Shown here in pieces: positions 1-8,152 of a DNA stretch of 64,000 bases. A program made the translations under genes and the position numbers. The notes under the pieces are model-generated. The model had not been told where the DNA came from. It saw nothing but the letters and a program-made list of their open reading frames with translations, and did not search any database. This stretch comes from Plantactinospora soyae (GTDB lineage: Bacteria; Actinomycetota; Actinomycetes; Mycobacteriales; Micromonosporaceae): assembly GCF_014874095.1 (NCBI RefSeq), contig NZ_JADBEB010000001.1:5580001-5644000 (forward strand). Reading direction: 5' to 3'. Every line of letters begins with the position of its first letter. Within the stretch, counting starts at the first letter, position 1.

Positions 1-313
1 CGTTCTTCGCGTCGACGATGATGACGCTGATGTTCTGCCGGGCGGTGTCGATCGCGCCCTTCTCGAAGGTGTCCTTGATCCATTCGGTGAACGCGCTGCT
101 CTTGTCCAGCCCACGGGTGATGGTCACCTCGCCGCCCTTGGGCGCCCCGGGCAGCTTGCGGATGATGTACTCCCCGGTCGGGGTGACCTGGGTGACCTCG
201 ATCGCGTCCAGTTCCACGACGAGGCCGCTCACCTCCTGGATCGACTCGACCCGGGCCTTGCCCAGTTCCACCTGGAACCGGTGGGTCGCGAAGGTGTCGC
301 CGTTCTCCGCCAT
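1..313 (-). CDS. CIS/phage tail tube protein (gp19-like), partial
   Basis: Forms the inner tube of a contractile injection particle. The first 104 residues are visible, starting MAENGDTFATHRFQVELG and continuing with a V-x-E-x-x-E-V-S-G-L stretch and a KGGEVTITRGLD segment. This is the usual layout of T4 gp19-like tube proteins, which are about 145-150 residues, so roughly a third is missing beyond base 1. The ATG at 311-313 follows a purine-rich GAGGACGG element. The gene lies 59 bases downstream of the sheath gene on the same strand, the normal sheath-then-tube order of tailed phages and CIS loci. More structural genes (LysM adaptor, spike, baseplate) are expected to the left of the window. 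Confidence 0.85.
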   Translation of the reverse strand, partial: MAENGDTFATHRFQVELGKARVESIQEVSGLVVELDAIEVTQVTPTGEYIIRKLPGAPKGGEVTITRGLDKSSAFTEWIKDTFEKGAIDTARQNISVIIVDAKN

Positions 314-372
314 CGCTGGTTACCGTCCTCTTCCTGTCGGCATGTCAACGTCCACTCTGGATTCGCTCCGGG

Positions 373-1920
373 TCATTCCGAGACGAGACTGGTGCTGTCG
401 GAGTACTGGGACAGCCGGAAGATCACGAACTCGGCCGGCTTCACCGGGCAGACCCCGACCTCGCAGACCACCCGGCCGCGGTCGACGGACTCCGGCGGGT
501 TGGTCTCCCGGTCGCACTTGACGTAGAAGGCCTCGGCGGCGGTGCTGCCGAACAGCGCCCCGCCGCGCCACTCCTCGGTGAGGAACGCGGCGATGTTGCG
601 CCGGATCGTGCCCCAGAGCCGTTCGTCGTTCGGCTCGAAGACCGACCACTGGGTGCCGAGCAGGATCGACTCCTCGATGTAGTTGAACAGCCGGCGGACG
701 TTGATGTAACGCCACGAGGGGTCCGATGAGAGGGTCCTGGCCCCCCACACCCGGATCCCCCGGCCAGGGAAGGTGCGGATGCAGTTCACCCCGACCGGGT
801 TGAGTAGGTCCTGCTCGCCCTTTGTCACGCTGTTCTGCACCTCGATCACGCCCCGGAGTACGTCGTTCGCCGGTGCCTTGTGGACACCGCGTTCGGTGTC
901 GGTACGCGACCACAGCCCGGCGACGTGTCCGCTGGGCGGCATGAACCGGTGCTGCCCGCTCGCCGGGTCGAAGACCCTGATCCAGGGGTAGTAGAGGGCG
1001 GCGAACCGGGAGTCGTACCCCGTCGCGTCCTGCCGCCAGCTCAGTACCTGCCGGGCGGTCAGCTCCGGCGGCGGGTCGAGGATCGCCATCCGGTCCGCCA
1101 TCTGCTCGCAGTGCGAGATGACCGCCAGTTGGACCGCCTTGACGTCGTCGAGGCCGAGCCGCCCCTGCTGGTACGCGCTCATCAGATCGGGCACCGCGAC
1201 CATGGTGATCTCGTCGATCGCCTCCAGGCCGCCGAAGCCGGTCCGGGCGTCCGCGTCCCCGACGTAGTCGTCGGCGGAGATCCGGGCGGGCAGGCCGGCG
1301 GGGTCGGCCGGCACCGGCGGTACGCTCACCGACTGCTTCGGCGGACGGGCCAGCGCGTTCGCCGACGCCGCCTCCTCGACCGAGATCAGCTTCGACCGCT
1401 CGCGCACCTGGTTGACCACGTACGCCTTGGTGTTCCGCTTCGCGGAGACCTCGAACGTCTCCCGTTCCACGCCGTCCTGCCGGACCACCAGCCGGAACCG
1501 GTCCTCCGGTACGGCCTCGCCCGGCACGTCGGCCACCTCCACGGTGATCTCACCGGCGTCGCCGGAGCCGGGCAGCGCCATGACGGTGTAGGTGCCGAGC
1601 GGTACCGGTGGCCCGGTGACGGCCCGATCCGCCGTGTTCCCGCCGGCCGGCGCCGCCGGGGCACCGACCCGGACGACGTAGCAGACGCCGCCGCCGTTGG
1701 CGAAGTAGCCGTACACCGCCTGGGCCAGGTAGGCGTCCTCGACCATCTCCCCGAACGTCTGGACGAACTGGCTCCAGTTGGTCACCAGGCTCGGGGTGTT
1801 GAACGGTCCCCTTGCGGCGAAGCCCACGAAGGCGGCGACGGCGGTGCCCACCCCCTCGATCGGGCGTGAGCCGCTCGGCACCTCCTCGACATACACGCCG
1901 GGTGACAGGTACGACGGCAT
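373..1920 (-). CDS. CIS contractile tail sheath protein
   Basis: Sheath subunit (515 residues) that polymerises around the tube and contracts to drive it forward. The N-terminus MPSYLSPGVYVEEV followed by SGSRPIEGVGTAVAAFVG is the hallmark start of phage and CIS sheaths. The C-terminal part (WSVFEPNDERLWGTIRRNI, then the FLTEEWRGGALFG stretch and a final VCPVKPAEFVIFRL strand) is the conserved sheath core. The ATG at 1918-1920 is preceded by GAGGGAG and places the conserved motif at residue 1. A longer reading frame upstream lacks sheath similarity and is not used. It is probably co-transcribed with the tube gene downstream. Whether this is a particle acting on other cells or an intracellular Streptomyces-type CIS cannot be read from this gene. 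Confidence 0.93.
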   Translation of the reverse strand: MPSYLSPGVYVEEVPSGSRPIEGVGTAVAAFVGFAARGPFNTPSLVTNWSQFVQTFGEMVEDAYLAQAVYGYFANGGGVCYVVRVGAPAAPAGGNTADRAVTGPPVPLGTYTVMALPGSGDAGEITVEVADVPGEAVPEDRFRLVVRQDGVERETFEVSAKRNTKAYVVNQVRERSKLISVEEAASANALARPPKQSVSVPPVPADPAGLPARISADDYVGDADARTGFGGLEAIDEITMVAVPDLMSAYQQGRLGLDDVKAVQLAVISHCEQMADRMAILDPPPELTARQVLSWRQDATGYDSRFAALYYPWIRVFDPASGQHRFMPPSGHVAGLWSRTDTERGVHKAPANDVLRGVIEVQNSVTKGEQDLLNPVGVNCIRTFPGRGIRVWGARTLSSDPSWRYINVRRLFNYIEESILLGTQWSVFEPNDERLWGTIRRNIAAFLTEEWRGGALFGSTAAEAFYVKCDRETNPPESVDRGRVVCEVGVCPVKPAEFVIFRLSQYSDSTSLVSE

Positions 1921-2291
1921 AACAGACTCCCTCGGGCGCAACGGCGATCCGTGGGGAGAAGTCTGGGCCGAAGCCGGGCCGGCAGACATGACCCGACGGG
2001 CGGGCACCGGGGAAGCGGCCGGTACCCGATGGGGCAGTTCCGCTCAGGTGCCGTCAAATGGCGGATGTCTGCCGGGCCGGGTGCCGGCAGGCTCCGCGTA
2101 CCCGAGGGACACCTCAACCGTCTCCGCCGCGCTCGCGGCCCGGATTCCCGGAGTGGTCGGATGCCCATGCCCAGGCAGCAGAATTCGGCAGCCCGCCGGC
2201 GTACCCTTCTCGGGCTCGTCGTCGGTGGCTGTCTTCTCGACGTGGAGTTGCTCCGGGCGGCGCCGGCGCCGCCCGCCTGCGGGTCGCGGCG
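1921..2291. other. Intergenic region between sheath and hydrolase genes
   Basis: This 371-base stretch separates the divergent sheath (minus) and hydrolase (plus) genes, so it should carry both promoters. Reading frames cross it on both strands, but none resembles a protein. They begin in arginine/proline-rich sequence typical of random high-GC translation. I see no clear hairpin or repeat. Confidence 0.5.
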
Positions 2292-3260
2292 GTGAGCGCG
2301 ACGAGCGGGGCCATCGGGATCGTGCTGGAACCCGCCGCCCGACGGTTCGCCGAGGCGAGCGCGGACCCGCCCTATCTGCACCAGCTCGGGCCGGAGCGGG
2401 GTCGGCGTGTCCTCGACGAACTCCAGTCCGGGAACATCGCCAGGCCCGACGTCGACCTCGACGATCGGATGGTGCCCGGTGGGCCGGTCGGTGCGATTCG
2501 GGTCCGGGTGGTCCGGCCGGCGGGTGCCATCGGCCGGCTGCCGGTGATCCTCTACCTGCACGGCGCCGGCTGGGTCTTCGGAAACTGCCAGACCCACGAC
2601 CGGCTGATCCGGGAGTTGGCCGTCGGCACCGGCAGCGCGGTGGTCTTCCCGCACTACAGTCTCTCGCCCGAGGCGCGCTATCCGGTGGCGGTCGAGGAGT
2701 GCTACGTGGTGCTGCGCTGGCTCGCCGGACAGGGTGCGGTCGACCTGGACGGGGAGCGGATCGCGGTGGCCGGCGATTCGGTGGGCGGCAACCTGGCCAC
2801 GGCGGTGGCGCTGCTGGCGAAGCGGCGTTCCGGGCCGGGACCGGTCGGGCAGGTGCTCTTCTATCCGGTGACCGACGCCCGGTTCGACACCGCGTCGTAC
2901 CGGTTGTTCGCCGAGGGCTTCCATCTCCGCCGCGACGCGATGCGGTGGTTCTGGGACCAGTACGCGCCGGACGAGGCGGTGCGGGCCGAGGTGACCGCCT
3001 CGCCACTGCGGGCGAGCGTCGAACAGCTCGCCGGGCTGCCGCCGGCACTGGTCGTCACGGCCGAGGCCGACGTGCTGCGGGACGAGGGCGAGGCGTACGC
3101 GGCCCGGCTGCGGGCGGCCGGGGTCCCGGTGTCGGCGACCCGCTACCAGGGGACCATTCACGACTTCGTGATGCTCGACGCGCTGCGCGGCACCGAGGCG
3201 GCGGAGGCGGCCATCAACCAGGCCGTCGTCTTCCTCAAGCGGGCGCTACGGGTCGCCTGA
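2292..3260 (+). CDS. alpha/beta hydrolase, HSL (hormone-sensitive lipase) type
   Basis: Predicted cytoplasmic carboxylesterase of the HSL family, 322 residues with a GTG start at 2292. Visible are the oxyanion-hole motif HGAGW (residues 90-94, HGGGW in relatives), the nucleophile elbow GDSVGG with Ser163, Asp260 in EADVLRDEGE and His290 in TIHDF, so the catalytic triad is complete. The frame is open to 2058, but the extra N-terminal sequence is arginine/proline-rich and unlike the family. I prefer 2292, where the protein has normal length, although its ribosome site is weak. It has no signal peptide. It sits on the plus strand between CIS genes of the minus strand and is therefore an insertion in, or cargo of, the CIS locus. 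The substrate is unknown. Confidence 0.85.
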   Translation: MSATSGAIGIVLEPAARRFAEASADPPYLHQLGPERGRRVLDELQSGNIARPDVDLDDRMVPGGPVGAIRVRVVRPAGAIGRLPVILYLHGAGWVFGNCQTHDRLIRELAVGTGSAVVFPHYSLSPEARYPVAVEECYVVLRWLAGQGAVDLDGERIAVAGDSVGGNLATAVALLAKRRSGPGPVGQVLFYPVTDARFDTASYRLFAEGFHLRRDAMRWFWDQYAPDEAVRAEVTASPLRASVEQLAGLPPALVVTAEADVLRDEGEAYAARLRAAGVPVSATRYQGTIHDFVMLDALRGTEAAEAAINQAVVFLKRALRVA

Positions 3261-3266
3261 TCCGCG

Positions 3267-3320
3267 TCGTGGCCGGCCGAGCTGTCGTGGCCGGCCGGGC
3301 CGAGCTGTCGTGGCCGGCCG
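3267..3320. repeat. Three copies of a 13-base repeat after the hydrolase gene
   Basis: TCGTGGCCGGCCG occurs at 3267-3279, 3285-3297 and 3308-3320, with GAGCTG in both spacers. It lies in the 168-base convergent gap between the hydrolase and the DUF4157 gene. It may be slippage-derived sequence, and no function is evident. Confidence 0.6.
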
Positions 3321-3372
3321 GCCGGGCGGGACTCGGGTGCCGGTGTCGCCGCCCCGGATATGTGCCGGCCCA

Positions 3373-3410
3373 CCCCGGTCGCTGTCCCGCCCGGGGGACA
3401 GCGACCGGGG
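3373..3410. terminator. Bidirectional hairpin terminator
   Basis: A perfect 16-base-pair stem (CCCCGGTCGCTGTCCC paired with GGGACAGCGACCGGGG) with a 6-base loop lies between the convergent stops at 3260 and 3429. There is no U-tract, as is common in actinomycetes. Position and symmetry suit termination in both directions. Confidence 0.8.
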
Positions 3411-3428
3411 TAGCCGTGGGGAGAGGGG

Positions 3429-5225
3429 TCAGATGGGGCGGAGCATCTTGTTGTCGTTGAGGCTGTCTTCGAGGCGTACGGCGGGGACGTCGAGCAACTC
3501 GTTGATGCCCGGGAACTGGTTGGGCAGGGGTACTCCACCCGCGACGGCCGGGTTCGGCTCGGTGTTGGTGTGCGTGCTGGCGTGCGCCGTACCGACCTGC
3601 ATCAGGTACTTGCCAGGGTCCGCACCCTGGCCGACCGACTGCGCCCGGTCCCGCCGGACCACCTGCTCGCCGTAGGTGTTCAGCATGACCGCGCGGCTGT
3701 GGAGGTTTTCTCCGAAGAGGCGTGCCGGCCGCCCGCCGGTACCCTTGACCCGCATACCCGTGCCGCGGGCCGCCGCCAGGAACGCGGCGAGGTCCACCGA
3801 CTTTTTCCGCCGGTAGGTGTTGCAGAAGTTGGTCAGCTCCGGGCTCATCTCGCCGCTGCTCAGGTACGCATCGACCAGGCGCTGGTGCCCGTCCTCCCGG
3901 ATCACCTCCAGGTAGAGGGTCCGCACCCCGTTCTTGTACAACTGCGCCATGTGGGTGGTGGCCCAGGCGAAGAACGGTTCCTCGTCGTGCGACCCGCCGA
4001 TGACCAGACCGTCGCCGGCCAGCAGGAGCATGTCCGTGGCGTCGATCGCGGGCATCGGAATTCCGCGCAGCCTGCCGGCCGTCGCCTCCTTCAGGGCCTG
4101 CGCATTCTCGGCACCGGACTCATGCTGGTACCGCCCGGCCCGGGCCACCGCGTCGTTGGCGAGCTGCTGGTCCCGCGCGGCCTGGGCCTGCCAGTACGGG
4201 CGGGACACCGGATCCAGGCGGCCGAGTTGCTCCATCATCTCGGCGGGGCCGCGGCGGTGGCTGCCGACCCACCGCGGGATATTCGCCTCCTGCTCCGCCA
4301 CGGTGCTCAGGGCGAAGCCGAGGTTGCGCCCAGTCTCGTCCGGACTCAACTCGATCAGCGAGGTGAGGTCGGTGTCGAGGCTGATCCGTTCCTTCCCGTC
4401 CGGCCTCTGTCCGGTGGCCTGCTGATGACTCTCGCTCAACGCCCGCCAGTTCAGCTGGTCCTCCACCTGGGTTATGCGTCGGCCGGAGAGCGACCGGCGT
4501 GGGCCGCGGAGCCGGAGCGACGGGCCAGGCGGCTCCCTGTGCAGGTCGTCCTCGGTCACCCGCTGGACCGCAGGGGTGCCCGACGGCGGCCCGGCCGGTA
4601 CGGGTGCGGTGTGGGCCTGCGTGGGCCGCTCACTGAGGGCGCGGTGCGCGTTCGCCTCCGCCGCCCGTTCGAACGCGTCGCCCGGGTCGGAGATCCGCAG
4701 ACCGTGGCCGTCGTCGGCGTCGGCGACCGGGCCGGAGCGCTGCTGGATGACGTGGGTGAGTTCGTGGGCCAGGGTGTGCCGGTCGGCCCCGCTCTGGCCG
4801 ATGACGACGTGGGATCCCGAGGTGTAGGCGCGGGCGCCCACCTCCGCCGCCGAACGTTGGGCGAGGGCGTCGGTGTGGAGTCGTACGTCGGAGAAGTCGG
4901 CACCCAGCCGGGCCTCCATGTCGGTCCGGGTCGGCTCATCGAGCGGTCGCCCGGCGGCGCGCAGTACCTCGTGCACCGCCGATCGTTGCACCGGTTCCGG
5001 CCCGGACCGCTGCCCGTCGCCGTGTTCGTGGGTCTGCCGCTGGTCGGTGTCGTGTTCGGAGCACAGCCGCTGGATCGCCCGGGTCACCGCGGCGTTGCCG
5101 GCCCGGCGTTGCAGGGCCAGGATCGCGGCCACCGAGCCGGTCGGCGGTGCGGAGCCGACCCCCGGCCGGGTCGGCTGGGTAGAGCGGGTCGGGACGTCGC
5201 GGTCCGGCGGATCGTGCGCGCGCAT
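3429..5225 (-). CDS. CIS-associated DUF4157 protein with C-terminal TIKI/ChaN/EreA-like domain
   Basis: A 598-residue protein with two recognisable parts. The N-terminus has the LQRRAGNAAVTRAIQRL motif (about 38-54) often seen in CIS-associated proteins, then a DUF4157 domain (about 80-165) with the metallopeptidase-like HELTH motif at 154-158. After a low-similarity helical linker, residues about 395-560 carry GGSH (410-413), LYLE (437-440), RAVMLN (511-516) and VGTAHASTH (544-552). These match the spaced G-x-x-H, E, R/N and G-x-x-H signature of the TIKI/ChaN/erythromycin-esterase superfamily. DUF4157 is the commonest marker of CIS cargo. The C-terminal domain is therefore a candidate effector hydrolase, which is inference. 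The ATG at 5225 has AGGAGGACAGCC in front. The gene follows the AAA+ gene by 16 bases. Confidence 0.85.
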   Translation of the reverse strand: MRAHDPPDRDVPTRSTQPTRPGVGSAPPTGSVAAILALQRRAGNAAVTRAIQRLCSEHDTDQRQTHEHGDGQRSGPEPVQRSAVHEVLRAAGRPLDEPTRTDMEARLGADFSDVRLHTDALAQRSAAEVGARAYTSGSHVVIGQSGADRHTLAHELTHVIQQRSGPVADADDGHGLRISDPGDAFERAAEANAHRALSERPTQAHTAPVPAGPPSGTPAVQRVTEDDLHREPPGPSLRLRGPRRSLSGRRITQVEDQLNWRALSESHQQATGQRPDGKERISLDTDLTSLIELSPDETGRNLGFALSTVAEQEANIPRWVGSHRRGPAEMMEQLGRLDPVSRPYWQAQAARDQQLANDAVARAGRYQHESGAENAQALKEATAGRLRGIPMPAIDATDMLLLAGDGLVIGGSHDEEPFFAWATTHMAQLYKNGVRTLYLEVIREDGHQRLVDAYLSSGEMSPELTNFCNTYRRKKSVDLAAFLAAARGTGMRVKGTGGRPARLFGENLHSRAVMLNTYGEQVVRRDRAQSVGQGADPGKYLMQVGTAHASTHTNTEPNPAVAGGVPLPNQFPGINELLDVPAVRLEDSLNDNKMLRPI

Positions 5226-5241
5226 GGCTGTCCTCCTGCCG

Positions 5242-7422
5242 TCAGTGGACCCGCGCGGGCTCCCCGCGCGGTCGGTGCTCGCCGAACTCGCTCTCCAGGA
5301 GCAGTCGGCCGAGCTTGCGGTACTCCCGTTGCACCGCGCCGACCAGGTCGGACATCCGTACCGGCCGGCCGGCCCCCGCCGCCAGGTACGCGGCGGTGAC
5401 CACGCAGGCCCGGATACTGCCGCCGGTCAGCTCGAAGCTGCGGGCGCAGAAGTCGAGGTCCAGGTCCTCGTCCCGGGGCAGTTCGGTGCCGAGGCAGCGG
5501 TCCCAGAGCGCGCGCCGCTGCGCCACGTCCGGCATCGCGAAGTCGACGATCAGGTCGAGCCGCCGGGTGAACGCCTCGTCCAGGTTGGCCCGCAGGTTCG
5601 TGGTGAGCACCGCGACCCCGTCGAAGGACTCCATCCGTTGCAGCAGGTAGGCGCTCTCCAGGTTGGCGTAGCGGTCGTGGGCGTCCTTCACCTCCGACCG
5701 TTTGCCGAAGATCGCGTCCGCCTCGTCGAAGAGCAGCAGGCCGTTGACGTCGGCCGCCTCGGTGAAGATCCGTTCCAGGTTCTTCTCCGTCTGGCCGACG
5801 TACTTGTCCACCACGGTGGAGAGGTCCACGACGTACAGGTCCAGGCCGAGGTCGGTGGCGATCACCTCCGCCGACATGGTCTTGCCGGTACCCGAGTCGC
5901 CGGCGAAGAGCGCCAGCACGCCCCGGCCCCGGCCGCCACCGGGACGCATCCGCCACCGGCCCAGCACCCGGTCCCGGTACCGCACCCGCAGGGCCAGTTC
6001 CCGCAACTGGTCGAGGATCGGGTCGACGAGCACCAGGTCGGCCCAGCCGACGGCGGGTTCGATCCGTCGGGCCAGCCGGGCGAGGCCGGCGGCGTTCTGC
6101 CCGCGTACCCCGGCGCGCAGATGGTCGGCGTCGACCCGGTCCGCGCCAGCGAAGAGCGCCAGCTGGTCGGCGGCCTGCGCGGCCCGCCGTACCTGGTCCG
6201 GGCCGAGCAGGTACGGCGCCAGCTCGCGCGCCGAGTCCACCCCGTCGGTCCAGCCGGCCGGCCGGTCCGCGGTCCGTGCCCCGCCGGCCGTACGCCACAG
6301 CCGGGCCCGGCCCTGTTCGTCCAGTGGCGCGGCGGTGACCAGCAGCGGCGCCTGCCGGCTCCAGTGTGGATCCCACTCGACCGTCCCGGTCAGCAGCACC
6401 GGCACCGGCTGGTCGGCGACCCGGCGCAGCAGCCGGGCGTGTGTCGGCTGCGCGGCCGGGTCGAGTGCCTGGACCGGGCCGGCGACCAGCCCGGCACCGC
6501 GCAGCCGCGCCTCCCGGACCGTCGCGGCGAGCAGGTCGCCGGGGGCCGGGTCGGCGGCCAGTGTGTCCAGGTCGAGCCGGAGCACCGACCGGCCGGCCCG
6601 GACCAGCGCCGCGACGGCCAGGTCGGCGGCGGCGGCGCCGGGGCGCTCCCGCAGGTAGCCCAGGCGTACCCCGGCGCGCAGCGCGGAGCCGAGCCGGCCC
6701 GCCAGCTCGTCCCGCGCCGACGCGTCGCCCTGTACGGCCGCGCCGTCCTCCGCCGGCCAGGCCACCTCGGCCAGCCGGGCGTCGACCGTGTCGTCGCCGA
6801 GCAGGTGCGCGGCCACCCGATCGGGCACCCGCAACGACCGGGACAGGTACGGCTGGTCCGGCTGCTCGACCAGCAGCAGACCGCCGCCGACCAGGGGCCC
6901 GGAGCCGGCGAACCGGGACCGTCCGGTGATTGCCGAGGCGGGGATCCCGCACAGCTCCAGGGCCAACCCGATGGTCGCCCGGCGCCGGCTGACGTCGTCG
7001 TTGAGATAGCCGTAGAGCCGCTCGTACCGGGCCTCGACGTCGGGCAGCAGCGCGACGAGCAGGAACTCCAGGTCCAGCCCGGTCAGCCCGAAGTCGTGCG
7101 CCAGCCGGCGCAGCCGCAGGTCGGCCCCGTCCGTGGCGGCCCGGTCCGCAGCCGCCTCCAGCACGGCCAGCGCCTGGGCGTCGGCCAGATCCGGTTCGGC
7201 TGTTCCGGCTGTTCCGGCTGTTCCGGCTGGCCCTGCTGTTCCGGCTGTTCCGGCTGGTGGGGCTGCCAGGCGTTCGGCATCGGCCGCCGACACGTACAGC
7301 CCCCGGAAGGCGTCGTCCGGATCGGGATCGTCCCGGCGGCGGTCGGCGACCAGCCGACGTACCCGCGCGGCGACCAGACCGAGTCGGCCCAGCAGGTGGA
7401 CGGCTGCTGGCTGGCCGCTCAT
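5242..7422 (-). CDS. CIS AAA+ ATPase (Afp15/Cis15-like)
   Basis: A 726-residue ATPase of the type found in almost every CIS locus, thought to act in particle assembly, sheath handling or cargo loading. Walker A is GDSGTGKT (about 508-515) and Walker B is LLLFDEAD (about 562-569), followed by sensor LTTNLR and the arginine-finger region FTRRLD. The long N-terminal half is the non-catalytic region usual for this family. The ATG at 7420-7422 overlaps the stop of the DUF4255 gene in an ATGA arrangement, indicating translational coupling. An upstream extension of the frame is arginine-rich and runs antisense-like through the DUF4255 gene, so it is rejected. Residues 57-75 are a simple A-G-T-rich tract. 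Confidence 0.9.
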   Translation of the reverse strand: MSGQPAAVHLLGRLGLVAARVRRLVADRRRDDPDPDDAFRGLYVSAADAERLAAPPAGTAGTAGPAGTAGTAGTAEPDLADAQALAVLEAAADRAATDGADLRLRRLAHDFGLTGLDLEFLLVALLPDVEARYERLYGYLNDDVSRRRATIGLALELCGIPASAITGRSRFAGSGPLVGGGLLLVEQPDQPYLSRSLRVPDRVAAHLLGDDTVDARLAEVAWPAEDGAAVQGDASARDELAGRLGSALRAGVRLGYLRERPGAAAADLAVAALVRAGRSVLRLDLDTLAADPAPGDLLAATVREARLRGAGLVAGPVQALDPAAQPTHARLLRRVADQPVPVLLTGTVEWDPHWSRQAPLLVTAAPLDEQGRARLWRTAGGARTADRPAGWTDGVDSARELAPYLLGPDQVRRAAQAADQLALFAGADRVDADHLRAGVRGQNAAGLARLARRIEPAVGWADLVLVDPILDQLRELALRVRYRDRVLGRWRMRPGGGRGRGVLALFAGDSGTGKTMSAEVIATDLGLDLYVVDLSTVVDKYVGQTEKNLERIFTEAADVNGLLLFDEADAIFGKRSEVKDAHDRYANLESAYLLQRMESFDGVAVLTTNLRANLDEAFTRRLDLIVDFAMPDVAQRRALWDRCLGTELPRDEDLDLDFCARSFELTGGSIRACVVTAAYLAAGAGRPVRMSDLVGAVQREYRKLGRLLLESEFGEHRPRGEPARVH
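7201..7254. repeat. Nine-base tandem repeat inside the AAA+ gene
   Basis: The 9-mer TGTTCCGGC is repeated at 7201, 7210, 7219, 7237 and 7246, with one degenerate copy at 7228. On the coding strand it gives an in-frame A-G-T tripeptide tract in the N-terminal linker. Copy number can change without breaking the frame. Confidence 0.85.
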
Positions 7423-8132
7423 CGGGGCTGGTCCGGCGTGGCCGACCGCCGCTCCCGGTCGTCCGGTCCGGGTCGCCGGTCGGATCCGGCCCGCGCCGCC
7501 CCGTCCGGCGCGCCGTCCCGGCGGTTCCCTCTTCCGGTCCGGGTCCGGTGGCTCGCCAGGACCCCGGCGGTGTCGCTGACCCGGACGGTCCGCTCCAGCA
7601 CCGGGGGAGCGGCCACCGTCCGGCGCGTCGCGACCGGCGCGACGACCACCAGGTCCAACGACGGCTTGAGCTCCCCGCCGAGCGCGGTCCACACGTCGGC
7701 GAGGGCCCGTCCCTCGCCGGGCGGTGCGGCGACCGCCATCGGCACCGCCAGGCGCAGCGCGGCCAGCGAGCCGGTCATCCGTTCGGTCGGCAGCTCGTCG
7801 TACCGGACCAGCTCGGCGAGCAGGGCGGAGAGCAGTCGATGCTCGTCGGTGGGCCGATTGGTCCACGCGGTGACCAGATAGGACAGTGCGAAGAAGTGCG
7901 GCGCGTCGTGCCAGGCCACCGTCCGGCCCGCCGCGTCGAGTTCGGCGATCCGGCCCTGGAAGTGCCGGGACCGGTCCTCCCGGATGTCGTAGAGGAACAG
8001 GTTCACCGTCGGCGCGTTGCGGCGGGCCGCCCAGTCCCGGGTGGGCGCCTCGAACGACACGTCCACTCCGGTACCCGCCAGCGCCTCCTCCGCGACCAGC
8101 CCGCGCAGTCCCTCGTCGACCTCGTGTATCAC
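7419..8132 (-). CDS. DUF4255 protein (CIS Pvc16-like)
   Basis: A 237-residue protein of the DUF4255 (Pvc16 N-terminal) family, a standard CIS component proposed to cap the tail end. The N-terminus VIHEVDEGLRGLV, the APTVNLFLYDIREDRSRH segment and HDAPHFFALSYLVTAWT are typical of the family. I chose GTG at 8132 because an AGGGATGAGGG sequence precedes it and the family motif then starts at residue 2. A second GTG lies 24 bases upstream. The last ~40 residues are arginine/glycine-rich. The gene starts 20 bases after the propeller gene and overlaps the ATPase gene by four bases. Confidence 0.88.
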   Translation of the reverse strand: MIHEVDEGLRGLVAEEALAGTGVDVSFEAPTRDWAARRNAPTVNLFLYDIREDRSRHFQGRIAELDAAGRTVAWHDAPHFFALSYLVTAWTNRPTDEHRLLSALLAELVRYDELPTERMTGSLAALRLAVPMAVAAPPGEGRALADVWTALGGELKPSLDLVVVAPVATRRTVAAPPVLERTVRVSDTAGVLASHRTRTGRGNRRDGAPDGAARAGSDRRPGPDDRERRSATPDQPR

Positions 8133-8152
8133 GCGTCCGCCCTCATCCCTCG

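Noticed and set aside
1-1920. Prophage tail genes
   Set aside because: Sheath and tube alone could be phage, but the DUF4157, DUF4255 and AAA+ genes next to them are CIS markers and no capsid, terminase or lysis gene is present in the window.
4873-7881. A 1002-codon open frame on the plus strand opposite the AAA+ gene
   Set aside because: It is an antisense by-product of high-GC codon bias: no domain is recognisable, and the minus-strand frame has Walker motifs and family similarity.
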